The translations under genes and the position numbers were made by a program. 7,876 nt of DNA, taken from contig DASSQD010000059.1 in NCBI GenBank assembly GCA_035702665.1, positions 1 through 7,876 on the forward strand. The letters are read 5' to 3'. Positions 1 through 5,087 of the stretch are shown piece after piece. The DNA is from VBDM01 sp035702665. Its GTDB lineage: Bacteria > Pseudomonadota > Gammaproteobacteria > Burkholderiales > SG8-39. The notes under the pieces were generated by a model that worked only from the letters and a program-made list of their open reading frames with translations, was not told the origin of the DNA and did no database searches. The first letter of the stretch is position 1. Each line of letters starts with the position of its first letter.

Positions 1-9
1 TCAAATCGG

Positions 10-15
10 TAGCTT
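10..15 (+). promoter_or_regulatory. Candidate -10 element (TAGCTT) for a leaderless transcript
   Basis: TAGCTT matches the actinobacterial TANNNT -10 pattern and ends 8 bases before the ATG at 24, where a leaderless transcript would begin. The -35 region would lie off the left edge, so this rests on one hexamer and the absence of a ribosome binding site. Confidence 0.3.
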
Positions 16-23
16 CGGTTTCC

Positions 24-473
24 ATGAATCCGACGCGTGAGCTGGATACCGCGGAGCGCATCGCGCGTGACATCGACGAGCTCGAAGAGCTTGAGAGCTC
101 GCTCGGGCGCAACAAGGACGCGCGCCTCAAGGTCGTGCGCCTCCGCCGCTGGCGCCTGGCCGAGGCGCCTTCGGTTCGCCTCTCGGTCGCCGGGAAGCTG
201 CTCGGCCTCTCGCTCCCCACGATCCGAACCTGGATCGACCGCGGCCTACTGGAGGAGGTCCGCGGCTCCTCGCCGCGGAGGGTCACGCTCCGAAGCGTTC
301 TGGAGATCCGCCCACTCGTCCGCGAGCTTCGAGCGCTGGGGCGCGACCGCAACCTGTTGGAGGCCGTCCTGGCGCGGATCGAAGACAAGCGCGCCTTGTC
401 TGATCGCAAGCTGCATCGCTCGCTTGACGAGATGCACAGCGGGGAGCTGATCGACATCACGCCCCGCGCGTGA
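24..473 (+). CDS. Small MerR/excisionase-like helix-turn-helix DNA-binding protein
   Basis: A 149-residue basic protein. Residues ~51-75 (VRLSVAGKLLGLS...TIRTWIDRGLL) read as a MerR/Xis-type winged helix-turn-helix: the 'LGLSxPTIRxWIDRGLL' pattern is the usual recognition helix and turn. Residues 8-45 are charged and probably helical (ELDTAERIARDIDELEELE), and residues 92-135 form another charged helical tail, so dimerisation is likely. There is no metal- or ligand-binding domain as in full MerR regulators. Proteins of this shape are often antitoxins, excisionases or small regulators of mobile elements; which one cannot be decided here, because the upstream neighbour lies outside the window. 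The ATG has no Shine-Dalgarno sequence, but a TANNNT hexamer ends 8 bases before it, compatible with a leaderless transcript. The frame stays open to the left edge, so an earlier start is possible. It converges on the antitoxin gene with 8 bp between stop codons. Confidence 0.75.
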   Translation: MNPTRELDTAERIARDIDELEELESSLGRNKDARLKVVRLRRWRLAEAPSVRLSVAGKLLGLSLPTIRTWIDRGLLEEVRGSSPRRVTLRSVLEIRPLVRELRALGRDRNLLEAVLARIEDKRALSDRKLHRSLDEMHSGELIDITPRA

Positions 474-481
474 GCTGAAGA

Positions 482-874
482 TCAGGCAGCGACGAGCGTC
501 GGCACGGGTGCAACCTCGCGCTCAGGCTCTTCGTCGGGAACCTGGCGCTCGATGCCGATCAGCAGCTCCTCATCCAGCACGGCGAGGATGCGCTTCAGCA
601 CCGGGATGGTGGGGATGTGGTCGCCACCCTCGACTTTCGAGATGAAGGAGTGGGAGGTTCCGGCCCGTTTGGCGACCTCCTGCTGGGTGAGGTCAAGCTC
701 GTAGCGTCGCTCGCGAATGTGGGCGGCGATCCAGTTCTTCTCGCGTAGCGCGCGGATCGCGGCGTACTCGTCCCGCGCCTCGCGATACTCCTCACTGCGC
801 CGGGCGCGCCCCTTCGCCGCCTCGCTGGCCTTCTTTCCCTTCGGATCAATGCGCTTGTTGGCTTCGACGCTCAT
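482..874 (-). CDS. XRE-family antitoxin of a HigBA/RelE-type toxin-antitoxin pair
   Basis: A 130-residue protein. Residues ~50-105 form an XRE/Cro helix-turn-helix domain (RYELDLTQQEVAKRAGTSHS, then FISKVEGGDHIPTIPVLKRI), with the expected 'LTQ.E.A...G.S.S.ISK.E.G...P....L..I' pattern. The N-terminal ~45 residues are very basic and the C-terminus is acidic and proline-rich, probably disordered. It should bind and neutralise the toxin encoded just upstream on the same strand, and repress the module by binding DNA. Toxin-first order is that of HigBA. The frame is open back to 1192, but the ATG at 874 is chosen: it begins the recognisable protein, it sits at an intergenic promoter (882-909), and the upstream extension is simply the toxin gene read in another frame. 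No Shine-Dalgarno is visible; a leaderless start is likely. The gap from the toxin stop is 31 bases. Confidence 0.88.
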   Translation of the reverse strand: MSVEANKRIDPKGKKASEAAKGRARRSEEYREARDEYAAIRALREKNWIAAHIRERRYELDLTQQEVAKRAGTSHSFISKVEGGDHIPTIPVLKRILAVLDEELLIGIERQVPDEEPEREVAPVPTLVAA

Positions 875-881
875 GTAGATG

Positions 882-909
882 AGTTTATCGAAAGAGATAA
901 ACGAGTCAA
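882..909 (-). promoter_or_regulatory. Antitoxin-specific promoter between toxin and antitoxin genes
   Basis: Read on the - strand, TTGACT (909-904) matches 5 of 6 bases of the -35 consensus and is followed after 16 bases by TAAACT (887-882), a TANNNT -10 element. The -10 element ends 7 bases before the antitoxin ATG at 874, so transcription should begin at or next to the start codon, giving a leaderless mRNA. The -35 element contains the toxin's TGA stop codon (908-906). This would let antitoxin be made independently of the toxin. The promoter is inferred from sequence only. Confidence 0.6.
883..902. repeat. Perfect 7-bp inverted repeat (GTTTATC-N6-GATAAAC), candidate antitoxin operator
   Basis: GTTTATC at 883-889 is the exact reverse complement of GATAAAC at 896-902, with a six-base spacer GAAAGA. 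The repeat is AT-rich in very GC-rich surroundings and lies mostly in the spacer of the antitoxin promoter, overlapping most of its -10 element. A dimeric XRE antitoxin bound here would block RNA polymerase, the usual autoregulation of type II toxin-antitoxin modules. The geometry is seen; the binding is inferred. Confidence 0.6.
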
Positions 910-1331
910 CCCCGTTTTCGGCGATTCGCCGGCGCATCTTGACCCGCCGCACGCGGTGGGACGCGCGGCGCTGCGTCCATCCGACGCTTGAAGTCGGCCA
1001 TCCGCCGCTTGGCGATTGCCTTCTCGGCAGCTGGGACCGCGCCGGTGTCCTTCTCGAAGGCGTGCAGCAGGACGATGAGGTTGCCGGAGCGCTGGTAGAG
1101 GATTCGATAACGCGTGTTGGCGAAGCGAACTCGCAGCTCTCGAAGCTCGCCCTCGATCTGCGAGGTGATCGGATGCTCCGGCGGTGGGGCATCCGAGGAC
1201 CTGCCGTTCAGATGCTCCTCGACGTAGTCGTCAATCTTGGCGGCACGCTTCGCCGGCAGCCCGTCGATGAAGATGTCGACCGGTTCGGCGCCGCGACCAT
1301 CTCGGTAGTGGACCGCCTGAGTCCTTGCCAC
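906..1331 (-). CDS. RelE/HigB-type (Gp49-like) toxin
   Basis: A 141-residue protein of the RelE/ParE superfamily, HigB/phage Gp49-like branch, whose members cleave mRNA, usually on the ribosome. The pattern is distinctive: an N-terminal strand and helix ('VHYRDGRGAEPVDIF...LPAKRAAKI', residues 7-33), then 'GELRELRVRF' (61-70), 'RYRILYQ' (74-80), 'NLIVLLHAFEKDT' (84-96) and a basic helix 'AEKAIAKRRMADF'. The family hallmark 'LLHAFxKKT' is present as HAFEKDT. The C-terminal ~25 residues are basic, low-complexity and beyond the family's usual length (~110-120). The GTG at 1331 is the first possible start after an in-frame TGA, and the domain begins almost at once, so this start is plausible, although the Shine-Dalgarno is weak. 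The gene lies 31 bases upstream of the XRE antitoxin on the same strand. Confidence 0.88.
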   Translation of the reverse strand: MARTQAVHYRDGRGAEPVDIFIDGLPAKRAAKIDDYVEEHLNGRSSDAPPPEHPITSQIEGELRELRVRFANTRYRILYQRSGNLIVLLHAFEKDTGAVPAAEKAIAKRRMADFKRRMDAAPRVPPRAAGQDAPANRRKRG

Positions 1332-1390
1332 TCGCCGAGCATGTCATGCGATGCGGCGGTGGCCGATGGGTGTCCAGCAAATGACACGGC

Positions 1391-1420
1391 GCTGGCGTCA
1401 CTGGCGCATTTACTGGCGCA
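1391..1420 (+). repeat. Short direct repeats of (A/G)CTGGCG(C/T)
   Basis: ACTGGCGCA occurs exactly twice, at 1400-1408 and 1412-1420, separated by TTT. A related copy, GCTGGCGTC, abuts them at 1391-1399. They lie about 50 bases from the tRNA-like fragment and just upstream of the toxin gene. They could be arm-type sites for a recombinase or operator iterons for the toxin promoter; nothing decides between these. Confidence 0.4.
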
Positions 1421-1432
1421 CAAACGAGAAAA

Positions 1433-1450
1433 TTGGCTTGTTCAAGCCAA
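1433..1450 (-). terminator. 18-bp dyad (TTGGCTTG-TT-CAAGCCAA), possible - strand terminator or recombinase site
   Basis: The two 8-base arms are exact reverse complements around a central TT. Read on the - strand the hairpin (about 7 bp with a four-base loop) is followed by TTTTCTC, which resembles an intrinsic terminator that would insulate the toxin gene from upstream transcription. Its position 17 bases before the tRNA-like fragment equally suits a recombinase-binding dyad. No gene that needs a terminator here is visible. Confidence 0.35.
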
Positions 1451-1466
1451 AAAACGCGCCAAATCA

Positions 1467-1512
1467 CCGGCCTGTAAAGCCGTTTACACCGGTTCGATTC
1501 CGGCAGGCGCCT
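1467..1512 (+). other. 3' half of a tRNA-like sequence, probable att-site scar
   Basis: A hairpin CGGC-CTGTAAA-GCCG (1468-1482) resembles an anticodon arm; its loop would give GUA (Tyr) at 1474-1476. After six bases comes a T-arm, CCGG-TTCGATT-CCGG (1489-1503), with the canonical TTCRANN loop. Seven bases AGGCGCC (1505-1511) then sit where the 3' acceptor strand belongs. Upstream there is no D-arm and no matching 5' acceptor strand (GGCGCCT), so this is not a complete gene. Bacterial tRNA-Tyr also has a long variable arm, which is missing here. Integrases commonly use the 3' half of a tRNA gene, leaving such a fragment at the far end of the element. With this orientation the element would extend to the left of the fragment. 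Confidence 0.45.
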
Positions 1513-1564
1513 TTGGCTCTGGCATTGGAAGCATGGCTTGCCAGCGCATATCGTCCGCGTGTGA

Positions 1565-1816
1565 GTTCGCCCCCCGGCAATCTGTCGCCCATTCCGGTCA
1601 GGTTCGACCAACGAGGAGTGGTTAGACGAGCGCCACCCCGGCAACCAGCAGACCCGCAGCGTCTACGAACGCGCCCACAAGCGCCTCCACGGTCACTATC
1701 CCCAGGAGACCGGCGACCGCGCCTCGCTGCGGTGGAAGCGCATGCCCAGCTCCAGGTCGATGAAGACTTCTCGTTCGGCGCTCACCACCGCGAAAGACTT
1801 TCAAGGGGTCGGTTGA
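1565..1816 (+). pseudogene. Startless coding fragment of unknown family
   Basis: From an in-frame TGA (1562-1564) to the TGA at 1814-1816 there is an 83-codon open frame. Its central part reads as a coherent hydrophilic protein (NEEWLDERHPGNQQTRSVYE, then RAHKRLHGHYPQETGDRASL, then RWKR, from about 1610), with strongly G/C-biased third positions typical of coding DNA here. No ATG, GTG or TTG occurs in frame before the conserved-looking part; the first ATG is at 1741. I therefore read it as the 3' remnant of a gene whose beginning was lost, perhaps in the event that left the tRNA scar about 50 bases upstream. The last 25 codons are richer in Ser/Thr/Lys and may be a frameshifted tail. I do not recognise the family. 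Confidence 0.4.
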
Positions 1817-1973
1817 CGGAGTTAGCATTGGGAGCCGTGCTCCTAGTTCCTCCGCCCTTGCTCGTCAAGCCGTTCCTCTACGGCGCAACGACCGAGCGGC
1901 GAGATTCGGCCGGCTAACGCGCATCAGTTCTTGTTCGCGCTCGACTACGCCGACTCTGGGTTTCGACTGATTG

Positions 1974-1980
1974 AAAGGAG
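1974..1980 (+). promoter_or_regulatory. Ribosome binding site AAAGGAG deciding a TTG start
   Basis: AAAGGAG ends 7 bases before the TTG at 1988, an ideal distance. The frame is also open to a TTG at 1931, but that codon has no such site and would add 19 residues before the family's normal N-terminus. Confidence 0.8.
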
Positions 1981-1987
1981 CACCCCC

Positions 1988-2992
1988 TTGCCTTATCCGA
2001 AGATCGAGCTGCATGTCCATCTGGAGGGCACCGTCCGCCCGGCCACTCTGCTGGAGATTGCCCGCCGCAACGACGTCGCGCTGCCGGCCGATACCGTCGA
2101 GGAACTCGCCGAGCTCTACCGCTTCCGCGACTTCGCCCATTTCATCGAAGTCTGGGTGATGACGACCGGCGCTCTGCGCACGGCGGAGGACTTCCGTCAG
2201 GTGGTCGTCGACTATGCGGGGGAGGCCGCCGGTCACGGCGCCGTCTACGTCGAGGGAATCTTCTCGCCGGCCGAGCCGGCGGTCCGCGGAGTGCCCTGGG
2301 AGGAGATCTTCGAGGGCTACTGCGACGGCGCCCAGCAGGCCCGTGAGGTGCACGGAGTCGAGGTGCGACTCACCCCCGACATTCCACGCGGCTTCCCCAT
2401 AGAGGCGGCCGAGGCGACCGCGCGCCACGCGATCGCCTATCGCGAGCGGGGAGTGGTCGGGATCGGGCTCGGCGGCCTGGAGGCACAGTTCCCGCCCGAG
2501 CCCTACGCCGAGGTCTTCGCTCTGGCCCGCGAGGGGGGCATCGCCTCGGTTCCGCACGCCGGAGAGGTCGCGGGAGTCGACTCGATCCGCGGCGCCTTGG
2601 AGGCGCTCGGCGCCGATCGCATCCGGCATGGCATCCGCGCCGTGGAGGACCCCGGAATGGTCCGCGAGCTGGCCGGTCGCGGCACCGTCCTTGATGTCTG
2701 CCCGATCTCCAACCTGCGCACCGGTGCGGTGCGTTCCTTCGCCGAGCACCCACTGCCTCACCTGGTCGGCGCCGGCGTGCGGTGCTCGCTTTCGACCGAC
2801 GACCCGGCGATGTTCGAAACCGACCTGGGCCGCGAGTACGAAGCAGCAACCGGCCTCGGTCTCTCGCCCCGCTCCTTCTATGAGGCGGGGATCGCGGGGG
2901 CACTATGCGACGAGACGACGCGCGAGCGACTTCGCCTGCTTGGAGAGGAATACGAATGGCAGACCGCTATACCCACAGAGCAATCGTCATAG
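1988..2992 (+). CDS. Adenosine deaminase family amidohydrolase (adenosine or aminodeoxyfutalosine deaminase)
   Basis: A 334-residue cytosolic TIM-barrel enzyme of the usual family length. The full zinc/catalytic set is visible: HVH (His9, His11) near the N-terminus, PHAGE (His190, Glu193), RIRHGI (His214), the CPISNLRTGA segment (238-247) and STDDP (Asp271, Asp272). It therefore should hydrolytically deaminate a 6-aminopurine nucleoside or relative. The substrate is uncertain. The segment 'GIGLGGLEAQFPP' differs from the 'DLAGDE' of classical adenosine deaminases, and some actinobacterial members of this family deaminate 6-aminodeoxyfutalosine in menaquinone synthesis. No menaquinone or purine-salvage gene is adjacent to decide. 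The TTG start is supported by a strong ribosome binding site (1974-1980). No clear terminator follows; the next gene begins 141 bases downstream. Confidence 0.9.
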   Translation: MPYPKIELHVHLEGTVRPATLLEIARRNDVALPADTVEELAELYRFRDFAHFIEVWVMTTGALRTAEDFRQVVVDYAGEAAGHGAVYVEGIFSPAEPAVRGVPWEEIFEGYCDGAQQAREVHGVEVRLTPDIPRGFPIEAAEATARHAIAYRERGVVGIGLGGLEAQFPPEPYAEVFALAREGGIASVPHAGEVAGVDSIRGALEALGADRIRHGIRAVEDPGMVRELAGRGTVLDVCPISNLRTGAVRSFAEHPLPHLVGAGVRCSLSTDDPAMFETDLGREYEAATGLGLSPRSFYEAGIAGALCDETTRERLRLLGEEYEWQTAIPTEQSS

Positions 2993-3133
2993 CTGCTTGG
3001 TCGCCTGTCCGGCCGTTGTGCGAGAGGCCCACTTCCTGCCCTGCTGGACGTTTATCTGGGAGCACAGGTCGAAACAGGAGTGCGGACCGCGCAGGCGGCA
3101 ACGCGGCCCGAGGTAAGTGTCACGGATTGAGCG

Positions 3134-3712
3134 TTGAACGACTCTTCGCCTGACATCCACGCTCTTCCGACAGATCTGCCGATTCCCGCGGACGACGGTG
3201 CCGCCGATCACCTTTGGAGCGCCGCCGTGCCTTCTGTCGTCCTGCCCGCGACCGTCGGTGAGGCCGTCGACCTGGCCGAGGCGGGCAGCGGAACGCTCGT
3301 CGTCTACGTCTATCCGAAGACCGGCGTGCCGGGCCGGCCTCTGCCGGCCGGCTGGGATCTCATACCTGGCGCTCGCGGCTGCACGCCGCAGAGCTGCGCG
3401 TTCAGGGACAGCGCTCAGGAGCTAACGGGCCTAGGTGCGACTGTGTTCGGCCTCAGCGCCCAGAGCCTCGAAGAGCAGCGCGAGTTCGCCGAGCGCGAGC
3501 ACATCCCCTATCCGCTGCTCAACGACAGCGAGTTCCGGCTCACCGCAGCGCTGGGCCTGCCGACGTTCGAGGACGAGGAAGGCAACCGCTACTACCGCCG
3601 CCTCACCTTCGTCGCACGCGAAGGGAGGATCGCCAAAGTCTTCTATCCGGTCTTCCCGCCGCAGGACAACGCCACCGACGTCATCGCCTGGCTCCGCTCT
3701 CAAGGCGCCTAG
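3134..3712 (+). CDS. PrxQ/BCP-like peroxiredoxin with an extended active-site loop
   Basis: A 192-residue thioredoxin-fold peroxidase that should reduce hydrogen peroxide or organic hydroperoxides using thiols. Residues 53-62 (GTLVVYVYPK) are the core strand. The Cys pair in GCTPQSC (Cys83, Cys88), followed by AFRDSAQEL, matches the peroxidatic/resolving pair of E. coli Bcp (GCT...AC.LRD). 'TVFGLSAQS', 'YPLLNDSEFRLTAALGLPTF' and 'YYRRLTFV' match later core elements. Between YPK and GCT there are ~14 extra residues, and the Thr/Ser normally three residues before the peroxidatic Cys is Ala80. I recall similar sequences, so this may be a standing subgroup. No signal peptide is visible, so it is probably cytosolic. 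A TGA lies 6 bases upstream of the TTG at 3134, so this is the earliest start; the Shine-Dalgarno is poor. The DUF998-type gene follows after 37 bases. Confidence 0.85.
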   Translation: MNDSSPDIHALPTDLPIPADDGAADHLWSAAVPSVVLPATVGEAVDLAEAGSGTLVVYVYPKTGVPGRPLPAGWDLIPGARGCTPQSCAFRDSAQELTGLGATVFGLSAQSLEEQREFAEREHIPYPLLNDSEFRLTAALGLPTFEDEEGNRYYRRLTFVAREGRIAKVFYPVFPPQDNATDVIAWLRSQGA

Positions 3713-3717
3713 CGCCT
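3703..3717 (+). repeat. Small perfect hairpin around the peroxiredoxin stop codon
   Basis: AGGCGC (3703-3708) and GCGCCT (3712-3717) pair around CTA, enclosing the TAG stop. CAAGGCGCCT also recurs as a direct copy at 3724-3733. With no T-run it is unlikely to terminate; it might modulate passage into the downstream gene, or be chance in GC-rich DNA. Confidence 0.25.
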
Positions 3718-3749
3718 GAGCAGCAAGGCGCCTGCGAGGATCCCGCACC

Positions 3750-4493
3750 GTGCAGCCGATAGAGGACATTCGCCGCTCCGGCATAAGGCTGTCCGGCGCT
3801 TGGGTCCGGCTCACGATGGCGGCCGGGCTGCTCGGCGCGGTCCTGATGACCTCAGGCTGGATCTTGGCGGGCTTTTTGCAGCCGGCCTCCTACAGCTGGA
3901 CGGCCCAGGAGATCAGCGATCTCGGCGCGCTGACCGCGCATCATGCCCGGGTGTGGAATCTGGCCGACTCCCTCTCCGGTGTGCTGATCGCGGCTTTCGC
4001 GGTCGGCCTCTACCGCATCGTCGGCTCCCGCCGCTCCGGGCGGATCGCCGCCTTATCGGTCGGCGTCGTCGGCATCGGCAGCGTGCTCGACGGGTTCCTG
4101 CGCGAGGATTGCCCGCTGTCGACCTCGGCGGCGTGCCGGCGGCGCGCGGAAACCGTCGGCCTTTCCTGGCACCACCAGGCGCACGACATCGAGAGCATCG
4201 TCGTCTTCGCCGCGATGCTGATCGGGCCCTTCATGCTGGCCAAGGTGTTCAGGCGGGCGAATGAGCTGCGGGGCCTGCGCGCCTTCAGCCTCGAGGTCGG
4301 CATTGCCCTGAGCGCGGCCACCGGCGCCTACCTCGCACTGTCCGGGCGCGCCGGCGGCGGCGTCGCCGAGCGGGCCATGGCGCTCATCTACTCGGGATGG
4401 GTCGCGGTTCTCGCCATCGCCATGCTGAGGCGGCCCCAAGCGGCGCCCCGTGAATCGGCGCCTGAGGTTCGAGTGGCGGTTGACGACGCCTAG
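3750..4493 (+). CDS. DUF998-type six-helix membrane protein
   Basis: A 247-residue integral membrane protein of unknown function. Hydrophobic segments at about residues 20-42, 71-91, 96-118, 148-168, 178-200 and 209-227 predict six transmembrane helices. After the first helix, 'SYSWTAQEISDLGA' carries the 'S...ISDLG' signature typical of the DUF998 family, and the loop after helix 3 (FLREDCPLSTSAACRR) has two Cys that could form a disulfide. The GTG start at 3750 is preceded by GAGGA at 3736-3740 (9-base spacing). It begins 37 bases after the peroxiredoxin stop with no terminator between, so the two are probably one transcript, though a functional link is not evident. It ends 6 bases from the convergent surface-protein gene. 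Confidence 0.8.
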   Translation: MQPIEDIRRSGIRLSGAWVRLTMAAGLLGAVLMTSGWILAGFLQPASYSWTAQEISDLGALTAHHARVWNLADSLSGVLIAAFAVGLYRIVGSRRSGRIAALSVGVVGIGSVLDGFLREDCPLSTSAACRRRAETVGLSWHHQAHDIESIVVFAAMLIGPFMLAKVFRRANELRGLRAFSLEVGIALSAATGAYLALSGRAGGGVAERAMALIYSGWVAVLAIAMLRRPQAAPRESAPEVRVAVDDA

Positions 4494-4499
4494 CCGGCC

Positions 4500-5072
4500 T
4501 CAGCGCAGCGTGTCGAAGCGAAGCTGTACGGTGCTCGCCGCCTGGTTTACGGCATGTTCGGAGTCGGCGCAGACGGTGACGTTCAGCTGGTTCGGGTTGG
4601 AGATCGTCGGGCCGCCCTCGATTGCGTGTTCGAGCCCCACGATGTCGGAGCCCTGCAGGATCACCGCGTCGCCCGGTTGAGCGCCGTTCGCACCGAAGGT
4701 GAAACGACCGCATTCCCCATTTTTGAGTTCGATCGCGGAGCCGTTGATCGCCGTGCCCGAGACGCCGTACAGGTTGGCGAGGCCGAAGCGGGGGAGCATT
4801 TCCGGGGTAAGCGACCCCGGCTTGATGTCTTCACCGACCAGCGATCTCGGCTTAACGTCCGCACCGGTCAGTGAGCCGTCCTTCACGTCGACCCCGGTCA
4901 GCGAGGCGTTCCTGACCTTCGCCCCCGTGACCGCGTTGCGCTTCAGCTGCTTGGCGCCCACCGAGTTGTCCGAGACCCGCAGCGCCGCGAACGCCCCGCC
5001 ACCGAGCGAGACGAAGAGGGCGATGGTCGCGATCACGTTGGCGTAGCTGAGCCGCTTGCGGATAGTGGACAT
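4500..5072 (-). CDS. Signal-anchored or secreted surface protein with decapeptide repeats
   Basis: A 190-residue protein. Residues 1-9 are basic and 10-31 hydrophobic (YANVIATIALFVSLGGGAFA), acting as an export signal or membrane anchor. Residues 36-93 are about six near-tandem ten-residue repeats of the form 'xxSLTGxDVK' (NASLTGVDVK, DGSLTGADVK, PRSLVGEDIK...). The C-terminal ~95 residues form a compact-looking domain with two Cys (121 and 168) suited to one disulfide. Such anchor-plus-repeat proteins recur in Thermoleophilia, where I know of no assigned function. The ATG at 5072 has an excellent ribosome binding site, AGGAGGAGG, six bases upstream. The gene starts 13 bases after the stop of the secreted phosphoesterase, so the two are surely co-transcribed. 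Confidence 0.8.
   Translation of the reverse strand: MSTIRKRLSYANVIATIALFVSLGGGAFAALRVSDNSVGAKQLKRNAVTGAKVRNASLTGVDVKDGSLTGADVKPRSLVGEDIKPGSLTPEMLPRFGLANLYGVSGTAINGSAIELKNGECGRFTFGANGAQPGDAVILQGSDIVGLEHAIEGGPTISNPNQLNVTVCADSEHAVNQAASTVQLRFDTLR
4794..4967 (-). repeat. Coding decapeptide repeats (period about 30 bp)
   Basis: The repeats encode residues 36-93 of the surface protein. The best copies are NASLTGVDVK, DGSLTGADVK, PRSLVGEDIK and PGSLTPEML, preceded by the weaker NSVGAKQLKR and the nine-residue NAVTGAKVR. Serine-leucine at fixed positions every ten residues suggests a stacked, possibly beta-solenoid-like stalk; that fold is inferred. Confidence 0.75.
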
Positions 5073-5078
5073 CGAAAG

Positions 5079-5087
5079 CCTCCTCCT
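5079..5087 (-). promoter_or_regulatory. Ribosome binding site AGGAGGAGG overlapping the upstream stop codon
   Basis: On the - strand the phosphoesterase stop TAG (5088-5086) runs directly into AGGAGGAGG (5087-5079), six bases before the surface-protein ATG. Ribosomes ending the first gene sit on the start site of the second, so translation is probably coupled. Confidence 0.85.

Larger units (their letters stand above)
1332..1987. other. 656-bp region without an intact gene; probable mobile-element border
   Basis: The region between the toxin and the deaminase gene carries direct repeats (1391-1420), an 18-bp dyad (1433-1450), a tRNA 3'-half fragment (1467-1512) and a startless coding fragment (1565-1816). 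The stretch 1420-1465 is clearly AT-richer than its surroundings. From 1817 to 1973 I see only a weak small hairpin (1831-1843) and no convincing promoter for the deaminase gene. Longer open frames crossing the area on either strand run through the tRNA-like scar and show no protein-family pattern. Confidence 0.6.

Noticed and set aside
875..1192. N-terminal extension of the antitoxin to an upstream ATG at 1192
   Set aside because: The added ~106 residues are the toxin gene in a different register and lack homology-like features; the promoter at 882-909 supports the ATG at 874.
1440..1512. Complete tRNA-Tyr gene
   Set aside because: There is no D-arm, no 5' acceptor strand complementary to AGGCGCC, and no long variable arm as required for bacterial tRNA-Tyr.
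879..1625. + strand open frame opposite the toxin and through the tRNA-like scar
   Set aside because: The toxin register carries the HigB-type pattern, and the rest of this frame reads through non-coding sequence.
1865..2761. Long - strand open frame antisense to the deaminase gene
   Set aside because: The + strand frame has every catalytic motif of the adenosine deaminase family; the antisense product is Gly/Asp/Arg-rich with no family pattern, a usual by-product of high GC.
3701..3733. Ten-base direct repeat CAAGGCGCCT as a mobile-element target duplication
   Set aside because: Nothing mobile lies between the copies 23 bases apart, and the self-complementary GGCGCC core is common in such GC-rich DNA.
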